Positions 58,199-64,000 of a stretch of 64,000 nucleotides of DNA are shown here, in pieces. The notes beneath the pieces were generated by a model. It was given only the letters and a program-made list of their open reading frames with translations. It searched no databases and had not been told where the DNA came from. Both the position numbers and the translations under genes were made by a program. The stretch's first letter is position 1. Each line of letters begins with the position of its first letter. The DNA comes from Helianthus annuus (Eukaryota > Streptophyta > Magnoliopsida > Asterales > Asteraceae), in contig NC_035433.2 of the NCBI RefSeq assembly GCF_002127325.2, positions 88,777,350-88,841,349 of the forward strand, in the 5' to 3' direction.

Positions 58199-60406
58199 TG
58201 TGACAACCCTAGATTTCAAAACCTTTCCTTCACGCGTCACCTGTCAGCGAAACACCAGAGGAGTTTCACCAAGGGAGTTTCACCAGGGGAGTTTCACCAG
58301 GGGAGTTTCACCAAGGGAGTTTCACCAGGGGAGTTCACCAAGGGAGTTTCACCAGGGGAGTTTCATCGTGAGGAGTTTCATCGTGAGGAGTTTCACCATG
58401 AGGAGTTTCATCGTGAGGAGTTTCACCATGAAGAGTTTCACCATGAGGAGTTTCACTAGGAGAGTGTTTTGACGAAACACTAGGAGTTTCGCCACCAGGA
58501 GAGTTTCGCCAAGAAGGGCTTCAGCCTAACCCATTTTGTGGCCCAACTGTGTAATGTTATAAGATGTAAACGAAACCCTAGACCCTCATATTCTTGGCGG
58601 CAGTTTCTCCTCCTCCATCTTATCGTACCATCATCTTAGCAGCCTTTCTTCATTCATCGAAGCCCCACCCTATGAAGCATCACATCCCCCTCGGCCTAGT
58701 GTGTAATCTGAACTCTCGGTTAGTATATTTCAACACTAAATTGATTGTATTTGTTTGTTAATCCTAGTTATGTGACTACGTGATGAATTGTGTTGATGTA
58801 TATGAATAACTATGATTTAGGGTCACAAGAACTATGATTCAGTGTTGTTAGGGATCGTATGGATGCTGATTGTTAATTGAGACTTTACATGATAATGATA
58901 AATCGATGATTTCATGTGCTCCGATCTGAACGTGTTGGCTATATTTTGATATGATATAACTATGTTTATGATGATTTGATGCATGACAACAGTGATTAGA
59001 ATGATAGTTGGTTGAATTGTAGTATCTTAATAGAGAGATGAATATATGTTAATTGTTGATTATGATGAACTGATAATTAGAAATTGTATTATGAAACTGT
59101 TAAATGGTAGTTAGGGTTTAATGTGAATCGCAGATTTAGCATAAGGTTGTGATTGATGAATGACGATTATATGTGCTTGTACTAGAACCGACTATTGATC
59201 TGTAATTGTTTAGCACCCTTGATCTGTAACTGTTTAGCATGAAAGCCGACGAAAGTTGGTGGACTTTCGTCACATATGGGCCGACGAAAGATAGTGGACT
59301 TTCGCCACAGGGATGTTTCGTCGTGTAAGTTGATGAATCGATCAGTAGGTGCATGTGTTGTTGATTTTGTTAAATACTTGTGTGTATACAAGCTGTGTGA
59401 TATGTCAATGAGAATGAGAAACATAGTTCGATTAGTGATTAATGGGTACAACAAGCCCACCTGTTATGTTCTGTGTAACTTGTGATAGAAACATGAGATA
59501 TGAACTTGTATTGGAAGAATGTGCTTGCTAACTGATATACTGTGAACTGGTGTGTGTGATGCAACCTGTGTGAAAACAATAACTTGTTTAATCATGAAAC
59601 TGATATTCATTGGTAACCACGGTAGGGTTGGTTGATTAACTTGGATAACGGGTAACTAATCAAACCGAGCAAACCAATGTGAGTTCACTGCTCTTTTTCC
59701 AAGCATGCGTCCCGGGGAGGGACATCTGGTAAACGTTCCGGGGAGGAATGCTAGGTTATTGGGATGTTTGTTAATACTCGCATATCTATCACCTAAGTCC
59801 CATCTACCGATCGTTGCCGGGGAGGCAACGGGATATTAGTTAATAGCGCTATTTAGGCTTGGCAACCTCACACCGCACCGGGGAGGTCGGGAGTGAACTA
59901 ATGATCCCAGTCTTGACCATTGCTTTGATAGAGGCAATGGGGTTTGGGCAAAACAACTTTAAGCCATCAGCGGTAAACGAGTTATTACAACATCAAATCA
60001 TCGAATCTGTGAAACGTTTTAATCTGGTAACTGGTATCTAAACACGTTAACAAAACTTTGAACTCACCAGGGTCGTCTGACACACTTGTCTGCATGCTTG
60101 CAGGTCTATAGGCTTATATCATTTGGAACTTGCTGTCTGGGAGGCTGGAGTGGTCATGGGTCGAGATACATGGAATCTCGATACAAGCTTAATGGTTTAT
60201 GTACACATGTTTTACGAAACACTTAACAAATGAATTATGCTTCCGCTGTATACAATGAATGACATGTAACGTTTGTAACACTTTATGTTAATGAATGAAA
60301 GTTTTATTTAAATATATTTATGAGTTCAATGTGATTGGTGGCTTGGATCCTGGTACGTCACACGCCTTGCAGGGGTTTCCGCATGTGGTATTTTGGGGGT
60401 GTGACA
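58199..60406 (+). repeat. Gypsy-B 3' LTR
   Basis: 2208 bp, aligned with the 5' LTR along its whole length. It is 64 bp shorter mainly through fewer minisatellite units (58261-58465) and one less 35-bp hairpin unit. TTAAC follows. Confidence 0.92.
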
Positions 60407-60411
60407 TTAAC

Positions 60412-61167
60412 AATCCATTTCTTTTGCAACAAGAGGTTTTAACTTATTTTAATCAACGGCTAAGATTCATTACATAAAATTTCATATAAGTCCACTCTTA
60501 CGCCTTTTTAAAATTAAATTTCACCAATAATTTAAGATTTATTACATAAGACTTCATTTAAAGCTACTCTTGCCATCTTTTAATTAAATTTCACCAATAA
60601 ATTACGTACCCATATTGATAAACGTGTTCAAATCATCATAACGGACGTTTCTAATCTATTTAACGAGATCATATGATTAATTTATGGAAATAGGAATGTT
60701 GTTAAAAACTTATTCTAAACTTTATCAAATTATAAATTCTGGTTGAAGAAGCTTTACCCAAGATGTGTCCCCACTCTAAATCCTAATTAGTTGGAGATGG
60801 ATAAATATCAACTTACTTCACTAATCCATTCTTCAATTTCTTAGTATAGATCCCTTCTCACATTGGCATGAAAACACATATCTGATCTCACTCTCGACCT
60901 TGCAAGAAGCAAATTCAAGAAGATAATAATATATTTAAGGGGTCAAGCCATGTCAAAGGGGTAAGAAAATCCTCAGTCCATTCATTTACAGGTACTTTAG
61001 ACATAAGTACTTAATATTTACAGTTTTAACCCTTAATTTAACATTTTTTATGACATTTTTTCTAAACATATAAATCATATCATTAAATACTAAATGACAA
61101 TTTATCATTACTATATATAGTTAAATATTTTTGAGGATGTACATAAAAATTTGTTTGAGAAATTACA
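60412..61167. other. AT-rich non-coding DNA
   Basis: A TTAAATTTCACCAATAATTT-type segment occurs twice (about 60512 and 60583). No gene is seen. Confidence 0.4.
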
Positions 61168-61439
61168 ACATATACTAGGAACGAACATTTGGTATCAAGT
61201 ACCAGTATCGTACTTATAGATTTATAGATTTGATACGAGATTCGATATGGCATTCGGTACCCACTTTTTCAGGAATTCAGTACCGGTACGATATTGAATT
61301 ACCGATACTATATAGAGGCGAGCATTTTGTAATGAATACCAGTACCGTACCAATAACTTTGGTACGGTATTTGATACTCACTTTTCAAAAACTTCAGTAT
61401 AATTATTTCGGGGTACCCATTCTCATCCCTATCGTATAC
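61168..61439. mobile_element. Possible hAT-type MITE, about 256 bp
   Basis: 61176-61431 begins TAGGAACGAACATTTGGTAT and ends GGGTACCCATTCTCATCCCTA, whose inverse TAGGGATGAGAATGGGTACC pairs imperfectly with the start. Flanks ACATATAC and TCGTATAC agree at six of eight positions. The interior repeats a TACCAGTACCGTAC / GGTACGGTATTTGATAC theme. It is an old copy. Confidence 0.45.
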
Positions 61440-62938
61440 CAATAAGTGGATATTAAGTGGAAAGTTGGAATAATCTACAAAATAGTCTTAAAAACAATAT
61501 TCGATCAATCATTTCAAATAAGGACCATTGAGAGAATGGTACCAAACGAGTGAATGGTAATGGTGTGAAGGAGGTTATGGAGTTGTTGACATATTACACT
61601 CTTGGACGAATAGGGTGCAATTGCTTGAGTGAAGTGTGAGTTGTTCACATTCGTGATAAAGATGCTTGATGGTGTTGACATCAAATTTGTACATTTTAAT
61701 TTTAATCTATTAATATTGTAATTTATTCATGTCCTATTGACATAATTTTCTGTGACCAATTTTTACAAATTATTAAAGGAACTCAAATCAGTTTATAGAA
61801 TTTACAAATAATCATAATTTTCAAAGTGCATAATAACTAAATTTCCTAATCATTGATTAAAATAATTTTAAATTAGTTTAATAAATTTCTTTCTATTCAG
61901 AGTTAAAAATATTTTATGACACTTTAAAAAACAACTAATTATACCTTGGATAGAGTTAAAATATTTTATGACACTTTAAAAAATAACTAAACTTATACTT
62001 TGAATACTTTATAAGAAATCTTTTATGTTTAATTAAAATTTATCAAATTGATATATATGCATTGCGTAAAAACAATTAGATGGGACGAGTTAACACTCAG
62101 CTGCTTAGGACCTGAAGCTCTAAAAACATGGATTGCTATAACCGAAAAACAGATCATTAATTTATGTACTGGTTTGGTGTGGGGCCAATGTGGTCTTGAA
62201 CATGTCGGTTACCGAAAAAATAGAAAAACATTAGAATGTCATCATTACTTATAAAAGCATCCATATTGTCAATTGCCCCACAATAATTAGGTGTTAGTTA
62301 CAAGTTGTAAGGAAATAACCCATCATCTAGAATTTGTAATAACATGTAACTTGGTGTTTAATGTTCTTAATAGTTGGGAGATTAAAGAAAGTTCTTCCGT
62401 TTGGGTAAGGAGTAGATCGAATTTAATGGTGAGTTTAAAATTAGAGATATAATCATGTAACTTGTTGTTTGTATAGCTCAACACAACTTTTTTTTTTTTC
62501 AAAATCTCACCGTTTCAAAAAAAAAATCTACAATTTGTAATCCAATTAAAAAAAGTCTACAATTACTTGTGAGGTCAAGCACATATTTTACAAATCAAAA
62601 CAAGCTCATAAAATAATTTCCAATGAGTTTATAACAAGTTTCCAATCTGAATTTTAGTTGTATTCAAGTGAAAACTCTATGACAAAATCAAAACTAAACC
62701 CGATTAATAAACATGCTAGTAAAAACTCTATGACAAAACTAAACCCGATTGATAAACATGCTATCATGTGTTAGATAGTCATGTCTAACTCATTTAATAA
62801 ATATGTCGTTTTCGAATTAATATATCAAATAAAATAGTATGGATTCACATTAACCTGTTTAAAAATAGAATAAAAATAATTATTGTATAAGATTAACTCA
62901 TATACACTCATGGGCCTCATTTTAACTTTTTTTACAAC
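61440..62938. other. AT-rich non-coding DNA
   Basis: Short local duplications (TTAAAATATTTTATGACACTTT at about 61906 and 61956; AAAACTCTATGACAAAA at about 62670 and 62718). There is a short frame at 62048-62254 without recognisable similarity. No gene is supported. Confidence 0.4.
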
Positions 62939-63683
62939 TTAGGCCGTGGGGTATGGGGCGTGAGTTTGGGCGTTGGTTGGGGCAAAACGCTTAAGTCACC
63001 ACCCCGGGAGGGCGGGAGTTTTGGCGTGGCCCCTTGGGGCTTGGGTTTCAAGCCGGGCGTGGGGCGGGGCAAAGAGGTGACATGGCGGTTTGTGAATGGC
63101 CCAAAGAAAAGAGCCGTTGGGCTAGCCGTGGCCAACGACTATAATAATAAAAAAAACTTCCATTTTTTCACTATAAAACTCATATTTTTCTTCCATTTTT
63201 TACCACATTCATCAACCACATCTTCTATACATCTTCAAATTCTCCTTCTACAATACGTAGGAGCAAAGAAGCTAGAGATGCCGCTAGAGATGCCCTGAAA
63301 CAAAGACGGGATGATTTGAAAATTCTATCCCAGCCGATTGATCACCTACAGGGTGACGAGTTAGAAATAGTCTTGGCGTTGAGAGAAGAGATAAAAAAAC
63401 AAATATAAAAGTTAGGAATTTTTTTTTTTTTTTGTAATCTTCTTTTTTTGTAATTTTCTTTATTTAAAATTATTAAAAAAAAAAGTAAATTTCTGTTATT
63501 GGGTCTGTCCAGCGGGTCAGCTCAGCCGGTCAGCCCACAAGCCCACCAAACCCACGCTCCCAAACCCCCGCCCACCATACCGTGTGTTGTAGTGGGTTTC
63601 CCATGTCTGCCACCCGGTTCCACATGTCAACCAATGCCCCAACCCAAGCCCAAACTCCCGCCCCATCATACCCCACGGCCTTA
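62939..63683. mobile_element. PIF/Harbinger (Tourist-like) non-autonomous element, 739 bp, TTA duplication
   Basis: The element (62942-63680) has inverted termini GGCCGTGGGGTATGG and CCATCATACCCCACGGCC, extending imperfectly for about 45 bp (GGGCGKGAGTTTGGGC...TTGGTTGGGGC). TTA flanks both sides (62939-62941 and 63681-63683), the Harbinger target signature. Inside are a CTATAAAA TATA-like box (63171), a pyrimidine-rich leader and a short coding remnant. Confidence 0.78.
63256..63408 (+). pseudogene. Short coding remnant inside the Harbinger element
   Basis: A 50-codon frame ending TAA reads REARD-like charged helix sequence: RSKEARDAARDALKQRRDDL, then IDHLQGDELEIVLALREEIK. No ATG precedes it in frame nearby. 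By position behind a TATA box and leader it looks like the C-terminal end of a transposon protein joined to its 5' end by internal deletion. Which protein it came from is not established. Confidence 0.4.
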
Positions 63684-63791
63684 ATTAAAAATATAAACAA
63701 CAATTAATTTATTACCACAAGGGTGAAAAATAAATAAGAAACACTAATTAAAATAAAAAAAAAAATCAATTTAATAGGCTTTTAAATGATA

Positions 63792-64000
63792 ATGACAGCT
63801 CACACTACGTCATCCCCACCTCATCTTCCACATTCACATCTCCCCCGTCTTTCCTCTTCTATCCCTGGCCCACAGATATTAAATCTCCATTCCATACCTC
63901 ACTCCGAACCTACCGCCACTCTCCTCCAAACCTCTTTCCGAACCTCCTTTCCGCTTTCCGAACCACGCCTCAAGGTTTCGTCTTCCTTGAGCATTTTATT
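63792..64000 (+). CDS. Possible 5' end of a gene running off the window
   Basis: From ATG 63792 the frame stays open to the window edge (69 codons). The predicted peptide is rich in Ser, Thr, Pro, His and Leu with only two acidic residues, compatible with an organelle transit peptide or with translated pyrimidine-rich leader. TTTCCGAACC-like words repeat at 63930-63965. No domain is recognised. It could equally be a 5' UTR. Confidence 0.25.
   Translation, partial: MTAHTTSSPPHLPHSHLPRLSSSIPGPQILNLHSIPHSEPTATLLQTSFRTSFPLSEPRLKVSSSLSIL

Larger units (their letters stand above)
51424..60411 (+). mobile_element. Ty3/gypsy retrotransposon with degenerate interior (probably non-autonomous)
   Basis: LTRs 51429-53700 (2272 bp) and 58199-60406 (2208 bp), both TGTGACAACCC...GGGGGTGTGACA. 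Perfect TTAAC duplications sit at 51424-51428 and 60407-60411. The tRNA-Met primer site TGGTATCAGAGCC is at 53704 and the polypurine tract at 58187-58198. The 4.5-kb interior keeps pol remnants in the order RT, RNase H, integrase, chromodomain-linker, all with many indels. The LTRs remain closely similar, about 1-2% different by eye apart from repeat copy number. That contrast suggests mobilisation in trans by another element. Confidence 0.9.

Overview
The window is plant nuclear DNA: AT-rich, with spliced GT-AG introns and dense transposable elements (TEs). The two recognisable host genes are plant-specific families, so this is certainly an angiosperm. The style of the TEs (long chromovirus LTRs running from TGTRACAMCC to GGGTGTGACA, a Sirevirus with a two-knuckle Gag, TS-type SINE sequence) suggests a eudicot, perhaps Asteraceae. 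The family guess is inference.

Host genes. (1) 6197-6517 encodes a 106-aa CLE prepropeptide whose C-terminus is the exact 12-residue TDIF dodecapeptide (HEVPSGPNPISN), i.e. a CLE41/CLE44-type gene controlling vascular stem cells. (2) 42771-47165 is an intact five-exon RLCK-VII kinase (422 aa) resembling PBL23/PBL24, with an MSCFSC acylation-type N-terminus. (3) A reading frame entering the right edge (63792 to 64000) may be the first exon of a third gene, but evidence is thin.

Layout. 1-5260 is TE debris: a CACTA end, a fold-back MITE, a dead LINE, a copia solo LTR and a hAT remnant, then a CACTA end. 5261-7050 is the CLE promoter, gene and 3' region. 7051-10402 holds a SINE, tandem duplications and a Stowaway MITE. 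10403-36609 is a three-level nest: a degenerate Tekay/Del-like Ty3/gypsy element (target duplication GTTGG) whose 5' LTR was hit twice, by a nearly intact, very young Sirevirus-type Ty1/copia element (10412-21675, duplication ACACC, 2 differences between 639-bp LTRs) and by a reverse-oriented gypsy solo LTR (22338-25654, duplication CCTTT). 36610-42434 holds two hAT MITEs with perfect 8-bp duplications, one inside a ~102-bp tandem repeat, and Helitron-like and minisatellite sequence. 42435-47165 is the kinase gene; its second intron carries a fold-back MITE that contains a SINE, and its third intron carries a CACTA end. 48558-51423 is LTR-like debris and minisatellites. 51429-60406 is another gypsy element (duplication TTAAC) with well-preserved LTRs but a ruined interior, so probably a non-autonomous family. 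60407-64000 holds a hAT-like repeat and a Harbinger/Tourist element carrying a 50-codon transposon-derived frame.

How it fits together. The CLE gene and the kinase are separated by about 36 kb, of which about 26 kb is one nested insertion; without it the genes would be about 10 kb apart. No functional link between them is shown by the sequence. Element boundaries and target duplications were read directly by eye; family names rest on remembered conserved motifs, not on a database search.
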